Shown: positions 28,574 to 37,649, counted from the stretch's first letter. The stretch: 64,000 nucleotides of DNA from Leptospira kobayashii (GCF_003114835.2 NZ_AP025028.1:496001-560000); one strand, 5' to 3'. Numbers and translations: made by a program. The notes: a model not told the origin generated them from the letters alone.

Positions 28574-28595
28574 AATTAGTTTAAAGGATCACTCT

Positions 28596-28955
28596 ATGAG
28601 TATTAAAAATCTATCATATATCATTCTGGATGGGAATTTAACCCAGGACCCGGAATTGAAACGGACAAACAATGGAAAAAATGTTACGAATTTCACAGTT
28701 GCAGTGAATCATTCCAACCATTTTGGAGAAGAAAAAGATGCAGATGATGTATCTTTTTTTGAAGTAGAGGCGTGGGAAAAACTGGGAGACAATTGTTCCG
28801 AATATCTAAAGAAAGGGAGCAAGGTCACCGTTATGGGAAATCTGAAACAGAACCGTTGGAAAACAAACGAAGGTGAGAACAGGTCCAAAGTAAAAGTGGT
28901 GGCATCCACCGTGCGGTTTGACAGTCAGAAAAAAAGAGAGGCGAAAGCTGCCTAA
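28596..28955 (+). CDS. ssb: single-stranded DNA-binding protein
   Basis: 119 residues with the SSB OB-fold: LSYIILDGNLTQDPELKRTNNGKNVTNFTVAVN, then FFEVEAWEKLGDNCSEYLKKGSKVTVMGNLKQNRW and KVKVVASTVRFD. It binds single-stranded DNA during replication and repair. The acidic protein-binding tip found at the end of long SSBs (DDDIPF) is missing; it ends basic (KKREAKAA). So it is probably a short form and may not be the only SSB in the cell. A clear AAGGA RBS lies eight bases before the ATG. Confidence 0.92.
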   Translation: MSIKNLSYIILDGNLTQDPELKRTNNGKNVTNFTVAVNHSNHFGEEKDADDVSFFEVEAWEKLGDNCSEYLKKGSKVTVMGNLKQNRWKTNEGENRSKVKVVASTVRFDSQKKREAKAA

Positions 28956-28966
28956 AAAGAGAGCGG

Positions 28967-28995
28967 TGTGCGAGTCATATACTTTGACTCGCACA
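28967..28995. terminator. shared hairpin terminator between ssb and the converging lipoprotein
   Basis: Two perfectly complementary 11-base arms, TGTGCGAGTCA (28967-28977) and TGACTCGCACA (28985-28995), enclose a seven-base loop. The hairpin sits in the 48-base gap between two converging genes. There is no strong T-run on either side, so it may act as a roadblock or 3' stabiliser more than a classic terminator. Confidence 0.7.
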
Positions 28996-29003
28996 TTAGA
29001 ATA

Positions 29004-30260
29004 TTATGGTGTATAAATGGTTTTCTTTTTGTGTTTCGGATGATTCGGTTTATCAAATATGCTTTCGGGATGTTCCGAATTTGCATCTTTGGTTTTTTCC
29101 AATTCCGAATTTTCCTTCGGTAAAGTAGGGAGGATCTTTTTTTCCTCTTTGTCTTTCACTTCTTCTCCTACGGATTTTCCGTTTTTGATGATCGATTGGA
29201 TTTTGAAAAACCGTGGAAAGGAGACCAGATTCCATTCTCTATAAAAGTATTTGTTCCCGTCGTAGTTATGGGTTTGGTCTACGAATGCATTGATAGTACC
29301 CACTTTCTCCGTTTCAACCGACCCGTTAACAGTTGTTTTTGTTTCTTTGAATACTGTCGGTGCAAAACCGGAGCCCGGAAAGGAACGGTTGTTTTTGATA
29401 TTGGTGGATTCTTGGGGAAGGCTTGAGTTGAGCGAATTATTGAGAGCAAAGATTTTATCTTTGATGATTTTTTTCTCGGATTCCACTTCTTCCGCAGTTA
29501 GGGATTTGAATTTGCGGAAGTCTCCTTCTTCATAACTCCCCCGCAAGGATTCCAATTCGAGTTTGTTTCTTTCCGCAATATGACGAAACATGATGACTTT
29601 GTCTTTTTCGCAGTCCGAATTGATTTCATCGCAAACTCCTTCCAGGAAAGGGTTAACGTATGTTATCTCTAAAAATATGCTGATGAATTCTCCTGCAGAG
29701 GGGACTTTTTTCGGATCCAGTTCCAGCGCCTGGGGAATGGGGGAATCATCCGAATAACGTCTCGGCTCGCTTTCCTTGTAGGATTTGCTTTCTCTACCAA
29801 GGTCGGAGAGTTTGAATTTTTCCTGGGTTTCGCCGATGACGACTTTGTTTCTGACTTTTTCGATTTTGGTTTCGGTAACTTCGTAAGCTTGGAAGTTCAC
29901 CGGTTGAGCGGAGATCGTTTCGCCCTTATGATTTTTCACAACGATTTTGTGTTCTAATATGGTTCCGTTTTTGATTTCTTCAATGATATTGAGTCCGGAG
30001 TCTTTGAAGTAAAGTTCCAACCGGATGAAAGGTTTGTTATTTTCCGAGTATTCCACGTTGACATAAGGGTCGGGGGATAATTGGACTTTTTTGGTATCCT
30101 CGGAATCCGATTCCGCCTCAGTTTCTTTTGCCACTTCCGCGGCAGTGATCATCTTCACCAAATTTAAGTTTATTTGTTCGGAAGGAACTTTGTAAACTAT
30201 CGTCTTACAACCCAATAACCAAAGTAAAACGAAAAGCGGAAGAATTTTGGCATATCTCAT
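29004..30260 (-). CDS. lipoprotein of unknown function
   Basis: The ATG at 30260 gives a typical lipoprotein signal (RYAKILPLFVLLWLLGC); upstream in-frame starts would bury it. The 418-residue protein is highly charged. A β-rich region (about 70-230, YVNVEYSENNKPFIRLELYFKDSG, EHKIVVKNHKGETISA, VFLEITYVNPFLEGVC) is followed by a helical part and a Lys/Glu/Pro-rich tail (EDKEEKKILPTLPKENSELE). I do not recognise the family. The RBS is weak. It probably faces the periplasm or the surface. Confidence 0.65.
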   Translation of the reverse strand: MRYAKILPLFVLLWLLGCKTIVYKVPSEQINLNLVKMITAAEVAKETEAESDSEDTKKVQLSPDPYVNVEYSENNKPFIRLELYFKDSGLNIIEEIKNGTILEHKIVVKNHKGETISAQPVNFQAYEVTETKIEKVRNKVVIGETQEKFKLSDLGRESKSYKESEPRRYSDDSPIPQALELDPKKVPSAGEFISIFLEITYVNPFLEGVCDEINSDCEKDKVIMFRHIAERNKLELESLRGSYEEGDFRKFKSLTAEEVESEKKIIKDKIFALNNSLNSSLPQESTNIKNNRSFPGSGFAPTVFKETKTTVNGSVETEKVGTINAFVDQTHNYDGNKYFYREWNLVSFPRFFKIQSIIKNGKSVGEEVKDKEEKKILPTLPKENSELEKTKDANSEHPESIFDKPNHPKHKKKTIYTP

Positions 30261-30415
30261 AGTTTCATTATCGGTAATGACTCGGTATGAGGCAAATATC
30301 TTTCTATTGATTTTGAAGGGGGATTTTGTTCGGAAACCGGTGAAAAACTTCCGGTGCAAGCTTCAAGCAGGAAGAAAAATCAATCCCTTCCTGCTTTGGA
30401 AATCATTCTGTATTT

Positions 30416-30916
30416 TTAAAGTGCGTATCCTGGAGGAAGGGCAGGGCCTTCTGCTTCCGTTCTCTCTACAAAAGTTCCGTTTTCTTTTTGGAAAAGTTTG
30501 CCCGGTTTGTCAGCAAAAGCAAAGAAGGTTACTTTTCCTTTGTTTCCTTCCGCTTCGATCATCATTTCCTTTCCCCATTTCGTATAAGTCAAACGTAAGG
30601 ATTCTCCGTTCTCACGGAATTCTTTTACTAACTTTCCTTCGAAATCATACTCTGCGGCAGCGATAGGGTTGCTATCGGTCCAGAATTCAATCAAATTGAA
30701 AAGAACCAAGTCAAGGAAAGTGGCAAATCCGTAGACCCAGATGAAAGGGATGTACATTAAAATCGTTCGGATCAGTTTTGCAACAAATCCGGAACCAACG
30801 TTGATTCCCGCGTGGAAGCCGTACATGGTTTTCAGAACACCGAATTTACCGAAACAATTTGCGAAAGATCCGAAAGAGAACATTAAAATGCTTAAAATTA
30901 CGAGCAGTCGTTTCAT
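30416..30916 (-). CDS. DUF3332 lipoprotein or membrane protein
   Basis: 166 residues. The signal (RLLVILSILMFSFGSFANC) has a lipobox-like FANC. The body matches DUF3332: CFGKFGVLKTMYGFHAGI, a hydrophobic segment FVAKLIRTILMYIPFIWVYGFATFLDLVLFNLIEFWTDSNP, and a small β-domain to the end. The IEFWTxSNP motif is the mark of the family. The function is unknown. It is transcribed away from the MBOAT gene. Confidence 0.8.
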   Translation of the reverse strand: MKRLLVILSILMFSFGSFANCFGKFGVLKTMYGFHAGINVGSGFVAKLIRTILMYIPFIWVYGFATFLDLVLFNLIEFWTDSNPIAAAEYDFEGKLVKEFRENGESLRLTYTKWGKEMMIEAEGNKGKVTFFAFADKPGKLFQKENGTFVERTEAEGPALPPGYAL

Positions 30917-31041
30917 TCATTTACCTCAAGAATTTGTGATTTTTAGAAGATTCTTGCGAAAGGGAATGAGATTAGCAAGCCGAAATGATTGACGTGTATC
31001 TTTTTTCTGAGTGAATCGTTTGAGTATTAGGAAAATCCCTT

Positions 31042-32535
31042 TTGATCTTCTCTGACTTCGAATATTTTATTTTTTTTCTATTTGTATTTTTGACAGTCTG
31101 GTATCTTTTTCCGGCTGTTTTCAAAGATCCTTCGAAAGAAACCCGCATCTTACATATATTTTTACTCATCGCCAGTTATTTTTTCTATATGTCCTGGGAT
31201 TACCGATTCGGTGCATTGATTTTACTTTCCACCTTTATCGATTATTTCGTGGGATGGAAATTGGGGAAAACGGAAAATAGAAAACTCAGACTTTTCTATT
31301 TATATTTCAGTCTCATCACCAATCTTGTTTTCATTTTAGGATTTTTTAAGTATTACAACTTTCTTGCAAACTCCACCAATTCGATTTGGATTCCTCTTTT
31401 CGGAAAAGAAGCTCTGCCTATTTTAAATATCATCCTTCCTGCTGGGATTTCCTTTTTCACATTTCAATCTTTGAGTTATACGATTGATGTATATAGAAAA
31501 GAAATCAGGCCTGAGTTGGATTTTATCAAGTTTTCCCTATTCGTAAGTTTTTTTCCTCAATTGGTGGCGGGTCCCATTGTCACTGCAAAAACATTTATCC
31601 CCCAGCTTTACGAAGAGAAAAAATTTTCAGACATTCCCTTTCGGATTGCGATCCGTTTTTTTATATTAGGTTATTTTAAAAAAGCTGTTTTGTCGGATCA
31701 GATCGCACCGACGATCGAGGCGATTTTCGGAAATCCTGCGGGCCACCATACATCTGCTTTGTGGATCGGTGCCGTGCTCGGAGGAGTTCAGGTGTATCTG
31801 GACTTCAGCGGTTATTCCGATATGGCGATCGGGAGTGCTTTGTTACTCGGCTATAAACTCCCAATCAATTTCAATCTGCCTTTCATCGCAACCTCCGTCT
31901 CGGGATTTTGGAGACGTTGGCATATGACATTGAACGCTTGGCTTCGGGATTATGTTTATTTTACGATGGGCGGAAGCAGAGTCAGTGCCGCGAGAAGGAA
32001 GTTCAATCTTTGGTTCACCATGTTTGTCAGCGGGGTCTGGCATGGAGCGAATTGGACCTATGTTTTCTGGGGATCTCTGAACGGGGTTTTTTACGTCATA
32101 GAAGAATTTTATCATGATTTTTTCCCGGTGAAAAAAGATGTGAAAGCGGAGCCGAAAAAAGGTCCTTCTTTCAAATTAAAAATTTCAAAATGGATTCAAC
32201 CTCTCCAATGGATTTTACAAAATAGTTTAACAAACATTGCATTTTTTGTAGGGGCGGTGTTTTTTCGATCCTTGACTTGGGATGCTTCCTGGATTCATAT
32301 TAAGGGATTATTTTTCTTCCAAGAGGGGACAATTCGTCCTTATATGTGGAAAGATTTTGCTTGGATCGTTGCCTTACTGGCAGCGGGTCACGCGATCGGG
32401 TATTGGATTTTTGAAAAAGGAAAGGGGAAGAATATTCCAGGGACTTTGGAATTCTGCTTTTATCCCGTCATTGTGCTGATTCTTTGCCTGGCCACTCCGG
32501 AAAATTCAGTTCCTTTTATATACTTCCAGTTTTAG
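31042..32535 (+). CDS. MBOAT-family O-acyltransferase (AlgI/DltB-like)
   Basis: 497 residues from a TTG start, whose first residues (IFSDFEYFIFFLFVFLTVWYLFP) match the usual AlgI beginning. About ten membrane helices are spread over the whole protein. Core MBOAT motifs are present: LDFSGYSDMAIGSALLLGY, FWRRWHMTLNAWLRDYVYFTMGGSR, and the invariant His in FVSGVWHGANWTYVFWG. Such enzymes move an acyl group, often acetyl, onto an exported polysaccharide or lipid. AlgJ/AlgX-type partners are not adjacent, so the acceptor is unknown. Confidence 0.9.
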   Translation: MIFSDFEYFIFFLFVFLTVWYLFPAVFKDPSKETRILHIFLLIASYFFYMSWDYRFGALILLSTFIDYFVGWKLGKTENRKLRLFYLYFSLITNLVFILGFFKYYNFLANSTNSIWIPLFGKEALPILNIILPAGISFFTFQSLSYTIDVYRKEIRPELDFIKFSLFVSFFPQLVAGPIVTAKTFIPQLYEEKKFSDIPFRIAIRFFILGYFKKAVLSDQIAPTIEAIFGNPAGHHTSALWIGAVLGGVQVYLDFSGYSDMAIGSALLLGYKLPINFNLPFIATSVSGFWRRWHMTLNAWLRDYVYFTMGGSRVSAARRKFNLWFTMFVSGVWHGANWTYVFWGSLNGVFYVIEEFYHDFFPVKKDVKAEPKKGPSFKLKISKWIQPLQWILQNSLTNIAFFVGAVFFRSLTWDASWIHIKGLFFFQEGTIRPYMWKDFAWIVALLAAGHAIGYWIFEKGKGKNIPGTLEFCFYPVIVLILCLATPENSVPFIYFQF

Positions 32536-32585
32536 ATATTGGCTTTTTTCGTTTTCACGAAATCACTGTCTTTTACATTGTTTCC

Positions 32586-32936
32586 ATGGGTAGCGAAAGC
32601 GAGCGCAGACTTCCAAGGATCTCTCCGAGAGAATTTCGTGATTTCGAAGTTCAATTGGATTTAGAAGGGATCACTCTTACCGGAAAATTAGGCAATATTT
32701 CCGAGGAAGGTCTCTGTTATCTGGGGGAAGACGATATGCTTTCCGACGAACTGGATAACGTCGTAATCGGGACCATTCTCTGGTCTTTGGGCAACAAACG
32801 TATGTTTTTTGAAGGCAGAATCGTTTGGACCCAAACAGCTGTCATTCGGGGAGTTCAATACTTCCTGGCAGGGATACAATTTTCCGAAAAATTAAATCTA
32901 ACGGATTCAATGCTTGCCCGTAGTTTGGAAATTTAG
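32586..32936 (+). CDS. PilZ-domain protein
   Basis: 116 residues from the ATG at 32586. The longer open frame from 32484 overlaps the MBOAT gene and lacks a start signal. The PilZ pattern is visible: basic opening ESERRLPRISPREF (RxxxR), then LTGKLGNISEEGLCYL (DxSxxGL-like, here NISEEGL) and IVWTQTAVIRGVQYFLAGIQF. PilZ domains bind cyclic di-GMP. The Asp of the DxSxxG part is replaced by Asn, so binding should be tested. Confidence 0.75.
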   Translation: MGSESERRLPRISPREFRDFEVQLDLEGITLTGKLGNISEEGLCYLGEDDMLSDELDNVVIGTILWSLGNKRMFFEGRIVWTQTAVIRGVQYFLAGIQFSEKLNLTDSMLARSLEI

Positions 32937-33037
32937 CAAGTGCCTTTTCTGAAATCTATTTTTATCATTTCAATCATTTCCCATTTTCATTGCAAAACAT
33001 CGGCTAATCACAATGCCAAAATCACGGAGACGTCTTT

Positions 33038-33736
33038 ATGAGCGGATACAAAATACTATTGTTAGGTGGCACGGGTCTTGTAGGCTCGGAAGTGCTGAAA
33101 GTTCTTCCTCTTTTTAAAAAGATAGAAAAAGTTTTTGTTTGGGCGAGGATCGAAAGTCCGGCTCATTCTGATTCTCCGATTGAAATTCAAACGGTTACCT
33201 GGGATTCGTTTTCTTCCGGAAAAGTTCAAATACCGGAAGGAATCGATGCGGTTGTATGTTGTCTCGGCACCACAATTGCCAAAGCGGGATCTCAGGAAAA
33301 ATTCAGAGAAGTGGATTATGAATATCCTCTACTTGCCGGACGTAAGGCAAAGGAAGCGGGTGTTCCCGCATTCCTGATCGTAACCGCGATGGGGGCTAAC
33401 TCCGGTTCGTTTGTGTTTTATAATCGGGTCAAAGGCGATATTGAAAACGCTCTGATCGATTTGAAATTTCCTTATTTGGGGATTTTTCGACCTTCGCTTC
33501 TTGTGGGAGACCGGAAAGAGACAAGAATCGGGGAAAAACTGGGAGAGGCGATTGCTACGATCATACCTTTTTCTCTTGTGGGAATGCGTAAATACAAGCC
33601 GATTTACGCCCAGTTTGTAGCTATTTCCTTATTGAAAAGTCTTACCGCGGGTCTTGAGAAAACGAAAGAAACAACCACCCCCCAACTGGAAATTATAGAA
33701 TCGGATCAAATGTTGGATTTGGGAAAAGGATTATAA
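33038..33736 (+). CDS. NAD(P)-binding SDR-like oxidoreductase
   Basis: 232 residues. The Rossmann glycine motif is near the start (ILLLGGTGLVGSEVL), followed by VVCCLGTTIAKAGSQEKF, then VPAFLIVTAMGANSGSFVFYNRVKGDIENAL with the Tyr-x3-Lys of extended SDRs, and FPYLGIFRPSLLVGDRKE. It matches the HTATIP2/TIP30-like group of NAD(P)H-binding proteins. The substrate is unknown. A GGAGA RBS precedes the ATG. The acyltransferase gene starts two bases after its stop, so they are co-transcribed. Confidence 0.82.
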   Translation: MSGYKILLLGGTGLVGSEVLKVLPLFKKIEKVFVWARIESPAHSDSPIEIQTVTWDSFSSGKVQIPEGIDAVVCCLGTTIAKAGSQEKFREVDYEYPLLAGRKAKEAGVPAFLIVTAMGANSGSFVFYNRVKGDIENALIDLKFPYLGIFRPSLLVGDRKETRIGEKLGEAIATIIPFSLVGMRKYKPIYAQFVAISLLKSLTAGLEKTKETTTPQLEIIESDQMLDLGKGL

Positions 33737-33738
33737 GA

Positions 33739-34470
33739 ATGGCAAGTGCATCTCCGGGGAAACCGTATAACAAAACGAAATATATTATTTTGAGTTTTGT
33801 GGTTCATTTCATAGTACGTTTTTGGTATTTATTCGTTAGAAACAGAGAATTGCTCATCCCTCCCGCCTCACAGAAGTTTATCGACTCCGGAAAAGGATTC
33901 ATCATTGCTGTTTTTCATGAGACTACTCTTTCTCTCTACAGACATGCCACAGGGTATTTGCAGAAAAAGAAAAAAGCTTCCATGTTTGCACTTGTATCCC
34001 AATCCAAAGACGGGGAAATCATTCACCAAACATTTGCTCGCTCCAATTTAAGAAGCGTTCGAGGCAGTTCCACCAGAGGAGGAACCGGAGCTTTTCGCGC
34101 CATTCTCAAGGAAATGAAATCGGGAGGAGTTCCTATTTTTACGGTCGATGGACCCAAAGGACCCAGACATGAAGTGAAGCCGGGTGTAATTGCGACCGCT
34201 TCCCTGACGGGGGTGCCTATTTTGTTTTTGGATTCGCAATACGATCGTGCCTGGAGATTTAATAGTTGGGATCGGCATTTTTTCCCTAAGTTCGGGGCTA
34301 ATTTATACATCTCTTACGGGGAGCCGTTTTTCGTCCCTAAGGCTTTGGATGAAGCGGGAATGGAAGAATGGTCTAAAAAATTAGAGGAAAAGATGAAAGA
34401 AAAGCGCAAAGAACTGGAAGAATATATGCGGGAAAAACACCCGAACAATTCTATTGACAGTGCACTATAA
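33739..34470 (+). CDS. DUF374 family lysophospholipid acyltransferase-like protein
   Basis: 243 residues. Motifs of the DUF374 group: FIIAVFHETTLSLYRHATGY (His where WHG is usual), ALVSQSKDGEIIHQTF, NLRSVRGSSTRGGTGAFRAI, and FTVDGPKGPRHEVKPGVIATA. It would acylate a lipid or lipid A-type precursor at the inner face of the inner membrane. The Trp-His-Gly of the catalytic block is changed to Phe-His-Glu, though the His remains. It follows the SDR-like gene after two bases and precedes metK by 32 bases. Confidence 0.82.
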   Translation: MASASPGKPYNKTKYIILSFVVHFIVRFWYLFVRNRELLIPPASQKFIDSGKGFIIAVFHETTLSLYRHATGYLQKKKKASMFALVSQSKDGEIIHQTFARSNLRSVRGSSTRGGTGAFRAILKEMKSGGVPIFTVDGPKGPRHEVKPGVIATASLTGVPILFLDSQYDRAWRFNSWDRHFFPKFGANLYISYGEPFFVPKALDEAGMEEWSKKLEEKMKEKRKELEEYMREKHPNNSIDSAL

Positions 34471-34502
34471 ATGAAAAGTTTAGCGAAGTAAGGTAAAAAA
34501 TA

Positions 34503-35669
34503 ATGTCCTCTCTACAAAATTTCATTTTTACGTCCGAGTCGGTATCCGAGGGACACCCAGACAAAGTCTGTGATCAAATTTCCGATGCTATTTTAGATGC
34601 ATTTCTTGCACAGGATCCAAAATCCAGAGTTGCTTGTGAAACTTTAGTAACTACCAATCTTGTAGTGATCGCCGGTGAAATCACCAGTAAGGGAAAAGTA
34701 GACACTTCCGAGGTCGCTCGTGATGTGATCCGCAAAATCGGATACAACGATATCAATTTATACTTTGACGCGGATTATGCGGTAGTTTCCTCCCATGTTC
34801 ATAGCCAATCTCCCGACATCGCACAAGGCGTGAACGAAGGTGAAGGTTTGTATACGGAACAAGGTGCGGGAGACCAAGGTTTGATGTTCGGTTTTGCAAT
34901 CGACGATACGCCTGAGTTTATGCCTGCTCCGATTTATTATTCACATAAACTTTTGGAAAATTTATCCGAACTCAGACATTCCGGGAAAATAGGATGGCTT
35001 CGTCCGGATGCTAAATCCCAAGTCACCATCCAATACGTGGATGGAAAACCTTCGAAAGTTGACACAGTCGTGATTTCCACACAACATGCACCGGGTCTCA
35101 CTCAAAAACAAATCGAAGAAGCAGTGATTGAAGAATGTATCAAAAAAGTGATTCCTGCAAACTTGCTGGGAAATCCCCGTTATTTTATCAACCCTACAGG
35201 TAAGTTCGAAATCGGCGGGCCTCATGGTGACACGGGACTTACGGGAAGAAAAATCATAGTAGATACTTACGGTGGAATGGGTCGCCACGGTGGCGGCGCT
35301 TTCTCCGGAAAAGATCCTTCGAAAGTGGACCGTTCTGCGGCATATATCGGCCGTTATATTGCGAAAAACGTAGTGGCAGCCGGACTTGCACGCAAATGTG
35401 AAGTACAACTTGCTTACGCGATCGGTGTTGCCGAGCCTGTATCCGTACTAGTAGATACTTTCGGAACGGGAACAATCTCTGATGAAGAAATTTCAAAAAG
35501 AGTAAAAGCAAATTTCAAACTCACTCCAAAAGGAATCGTGGATACCTTAGATCTACTCGGTAAAGGTAGAAAGTACCAAGAGACCGCAGCATACGGTCAC
35601 TTCGGTAGAACGGGTTCTACATTCACTTGGGAAAAAACCGACAAAGCGGAAGCTCTTAAAAAAGGATAA
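34503..35669 (+). CDS. metK: S-adenosylmethionine synthase
   Basis: 388 residues, full length. All signature blocks are present: [27 protein letters not shown] at the start, [12 protein letters not shown], and the phosphate loop [21 protein letters not shown] followed by [20 protein letters not shown]. It makes S-adenosylmethionine from methionine and ATP in the cytosol. An AAGG-type RBS precedes the ATG. I saw no SAM riboswitch in the short upstream gap. A transketolase half-gene follows after three bases, and mtnC of the methionine salvage pathway lies 10 kb away. Confidence 0.97.
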   Translation: MSSLQNFIFTSESVSEGHPDKVCDQISDAILDAFLAQDPKSRVACETLVTTNLVVIAGEITSKGKVDTSEVARDVIRKIGYNDINLYFDADYAVVSSHVHSQSPDIAQGVNEGEGLYTEQGAGDQGLMFGFAIDDTPEFMPAPIYYSHKLLENLSELRHSGKIGWLRPDAKSQVTIQYVDGKPSKVDTVVISTQHAPGLTQKQIEEAVIEECIKKVIPANLLGNPRYFINPTGKFEIGGPHGDTGLTGRKIIVDTYGGMGRHGGGAFSGKDPSKVDRSAAYIGRYIAKNVVAAGLARKCEVQLAYAIGVAEPVSVLVDTFGTGTISDEEISKRVKANFKLTPKGIVDTLDLLGKGRKYQETAAYGHFGRTGSTFTWEKTDKAEALKKG

Positions 35670-35672
35670 TCA

Positions 35673-36638
35673 ATGGGTGCACCTAGCCAATCAACTTCAG
35701 ATAAAAAAGCAACTCGTGACGCTTACGGCGAAGCATTGGTTGAGTTAGGTGGTAGCCGCCCTGATATCGTCGTTTTGGAAGCTGACTTATCAGGTTCAAC
35801 GAAAACTGCTGATTTTAAAAAACATTTTCCCGAAAGATTTTTCAATGTGGGAGTTGCGGAACAAAATCTGGTAGGTCATGCCGCCGGATTTGCTCTCGCA
35901 GGTTACACTCCGTTCGCTTCTTCTTTCGCCATGTTTTTGTCCGGAAGGGCTTGGGAAATCGTTCGCAATAGTGTCGTTTATCCAAAGTTAAACGTAAAGC
36001 TTGTTGCTTCTCATGGTGGAATCACTGTCGGGGAAGACGGAGCTTCTCACCAATGCATTGAAGATTTCGGAACAATGCGAGTTATCCCTGAGATGACGGT
36101 GATTTGTCCTTCCGATTTCAATGAAACCAAACAAGTGATTCATGCCATTGCTGCTTACCAAGGCCCTGTTTACGTAAGAGTGGGTCGTCCTGCAATTCCA
36201 GTCATTCAAAGAGATAATTACCAATTTCAAATCGGCAAAGCTGAAGTTCTTTCCGAAGGAAAGGATGTTTGTATCATTGCTTGCGGAATCATGGTTTCGG
36301 AAGCAATGATCGCCGTGGAAGCTTTGAAAGCGAAAGGCATTTCCGCAAGTTTGCTCAATATGGCGACCATCAAACCTTTGGACAAAGATGCCATCCTTGC
36401 GAAAGCAAAAGAATGCGGTGCGATCGTAACCGCAGAAGAACATAATGTAATAGGCGGGCTTGGTTCTGCCGTTTCCGAGTTTCTCTCCGAAGAATTTCCC
36501 GTTCCTATCGTAAAGGTGGGTATGAAAGATAGCTTTGGAAAATCCGGTACTTGGGGTGGGCTAATGGATTATTTCGGACTTAGATCCAAAGATATCGTTT
36601 CTCACGTAGAGCTAGCAATCTCTAAAAAATTAAAATAA
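35673..36638 (+). CDS. transketolase, C-terminal subunit
   Basis: 321 residues covering only the pyrimidine-binding and C-terminal domains of transketolase. Key parts: the catalytic Glu in [33 protein letters not shown], and the C-terminal domain [43 protein letters not shown]. The N-terminal diphosphate-binding half must be supplied by a separate gene, and none is next to it here. Split transketolases are known in bacteria and archaea. It starts three bases after metK ends, so the two share a transcript. Confidence 0.9.
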   Translation: MGAPSQSTSDKKATRDAYGEALVELGGSRPDIVVLEADLSGSTKTADFKKHFPERFFNVGVAEQNLVGHAAGFALAGYTPFASSFAMFLSGRAWEIVRNSVVYPKLNVKLVASHGGITVGEDGASHQCIEDFGTMRVIPEMTVICPSDFNETKQVIHAIAAYQGPVYVRVGRPAIPVIQRDNYQFQIGKAEVLSEGKDVCIIACGIMVSEAMIAVEALKAKGISASLLNMATIKPLDKDAILAKAKECGAIVTAEEHNVIGGLGSAVSEFLSEEFPVPIVKVGMKDSFGKSGTWGGLMDYFGLRSKDIVSHVELAISKKLK

Positions 36639-36655
36639 TTAGGAAGGCTGTCTGG

Positions 36656-36982
36656 GTGATATTTGCGAATGCCCAGCCCGGTGTTTTAGAAGAAACCGAA
36701 ATCCTCGTTAAACGGGGGTTCAGCGGTCCCTGGAAAGTCGTACTTTGGGACGATGACCATCATACTTACGATTATGTGATCGAAATGCTGATGGATGTCT
36801 GCCAAATGCCTTGGGAAAAAGCCTTCCAACATGCCATAGAAGTGGATACTAAAAAGAAAACAGTCGTTTTTTCCGGGGAACTGGAACATGCCGAATTTGT
36901 TCAGGAAAGAATCATAGGTTACGGACCGGACCCTCGTATGGTAAGTTCCAAAGGATCTATGACTGCCACTCTGGAAAATTAA
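36656..36982 (+). CDS. clpS: ClpS-family protease adaptor
   Basis: 108 residues from a GTG, with AGGAAGG eight bases upstream. The ClpS core is clear: PWKVVLWDDDHHTYDYVIEMLMDVCQMPWEKAFQHAIEVDTKKKTVVFSGELEHAEFVQERI. ClpS hands N-degron substrates to ClpAP. The usual Asn-Asp pair of the substrate pocket (VLxNDD) appears here as LWDDDHHT, so the first Asn is changed. It is the last gene of the metK run. Confidence 0.85.
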   Translation: MIFANAQPGVLEETEILVKRGFSGPWKVVLWDDDHHTYDYVIEMLMDVCQMPWEKAFQHAIEVDTKKKTVVFSGELEHAEFVQERIIGYGPDPRMVSSKGSMTATLEN

Positions 36983-36991
36983 CGTTCGATG

Positions 36992-37446
36992 TTCCCCGCT
37001 CTCTCTCGCGTAACCTCCGGCCTTCCTGGCCATTCGCAGCGACTCATAGGGAGCGAGAATGTGAACTGGACGGTTAGCGAATGCGGTAGTCCAGATTCAC
37101 AGACTTGCTTGCAAGTCTAACCAATGGGCACATAAATCTTTAACCAACTAACTTATGGAAGTTCACATCAATCCTGAGATGGGCTTTTCACCGCCACCGC
37201 GAGAAACATCTTCCTTGTTTTTAAGAGAGGAGAAGACTTTATCTATGTTTGGCTTTAGTGCCTCGGATTTTAATTTACTTTCCAGCTTTATTCTGTTAAC
37301 CGACCTGGCTCTCCGCTTCAATCAAACGGAAAAAAAGTAAAGTGATCTATTCTTAAATACGGAAAGCAATTTCTCGCGGTAACGGAGGCCAAGGATGGCC
37401 GGAGTTTTTTCGTCGGAACAGGATGTTCCGCGAAAAAGAGCGGGGA
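36992..37446. mobile_element. inverted-repeat-bounded, highly structured intergenic element
   Basis: The 667-base gap after clpS begins with TTCCCCGCTC and CCTCCGGCCttccTGGCC (36991-37031). Near 37382-37447 the same words return in reverse complement: GGCCaaggatGGCCGGAG and GAGCGGGGAA. Between these ends are several hairpins: GTGAACTGGAC (37061) with GTCCAGATTCAC (37088); AGACTTGC and GCAAGTCT (37101-37118); and GGAAC/GTTCC near 37415. A 61-codon frame at 37155-37340 has no RBS and no recognisable protein. The layout suggests a non-autonomous (MITE-like) element or a structured RNA. Confidence 0.4.
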
Positions 37447-37482
37447 ATGGTTTTCCGTGGTCCCTGGCGCGGGGGAAGGTTA

Positions 37483-37560
37483 GGCAAAAAGGCGAACTTT
37501 TCGGAAGAAAATTTTGAGAGATAGAGATTGGGATAGTGGGAAAAGGGAAATTGTGTTAGG
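37483..37560 (+). repeat. dispersed intergenic repeat, copy 2
   Basis: GGCAAAAAGGCGAACTT at 37483 and GTGTTAG at 37553 repeat the pair found at 6020 and 6090, with the same 70-base spacing and orientation. In both cases GC-rich complementary tracts follow. It directly follows the inverted-repeat-bounded element, so it may be part of the same family of intergenic sequences. Confidence 0.55.
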
Positions 37561-37578
37561 TGGATGTTTGCAGCCCAC

Positions 37579-37616
37579 GAGCCTCACCCCCCAACCCTAA
37601 AAAGGGTGGGGGCTTT
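37579..37616. terminator. strong GC hairpin between converging genes
   Basis: CACCCCCCAACCCT and AGGGTGGGGG pair almost perfectly (one bulged A) around AAA, and CTTT follows on the plus strand. The hairpin lies between the 3' ends of clpS and the CBM48 protein gene, where a terminator serving both directions is expected. Confidence 0.65.
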
Positions 37617-37649
37617 AAAGATTCCGCGCTCTTAAATTATGTCCCCTTC

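Noticed and set aside
32484..32585. Upstream extension of the PilZ gene
   Set aside because: The added 34 residues overlap the MBOAT gene and are unlike PilZ proteins; the ATG at 32586 fits the domain start.
34471..34502. Possible SAM riboswitch before metK
   Set aside because: The gap is only 32 bases and has no room for a known SAM aptamer.
37155..37340. 61-codon open frame in the structured gap after clpS
   Set aside because: No RBS, no recognisable protein, and it lies inside a hairpin-rich element.
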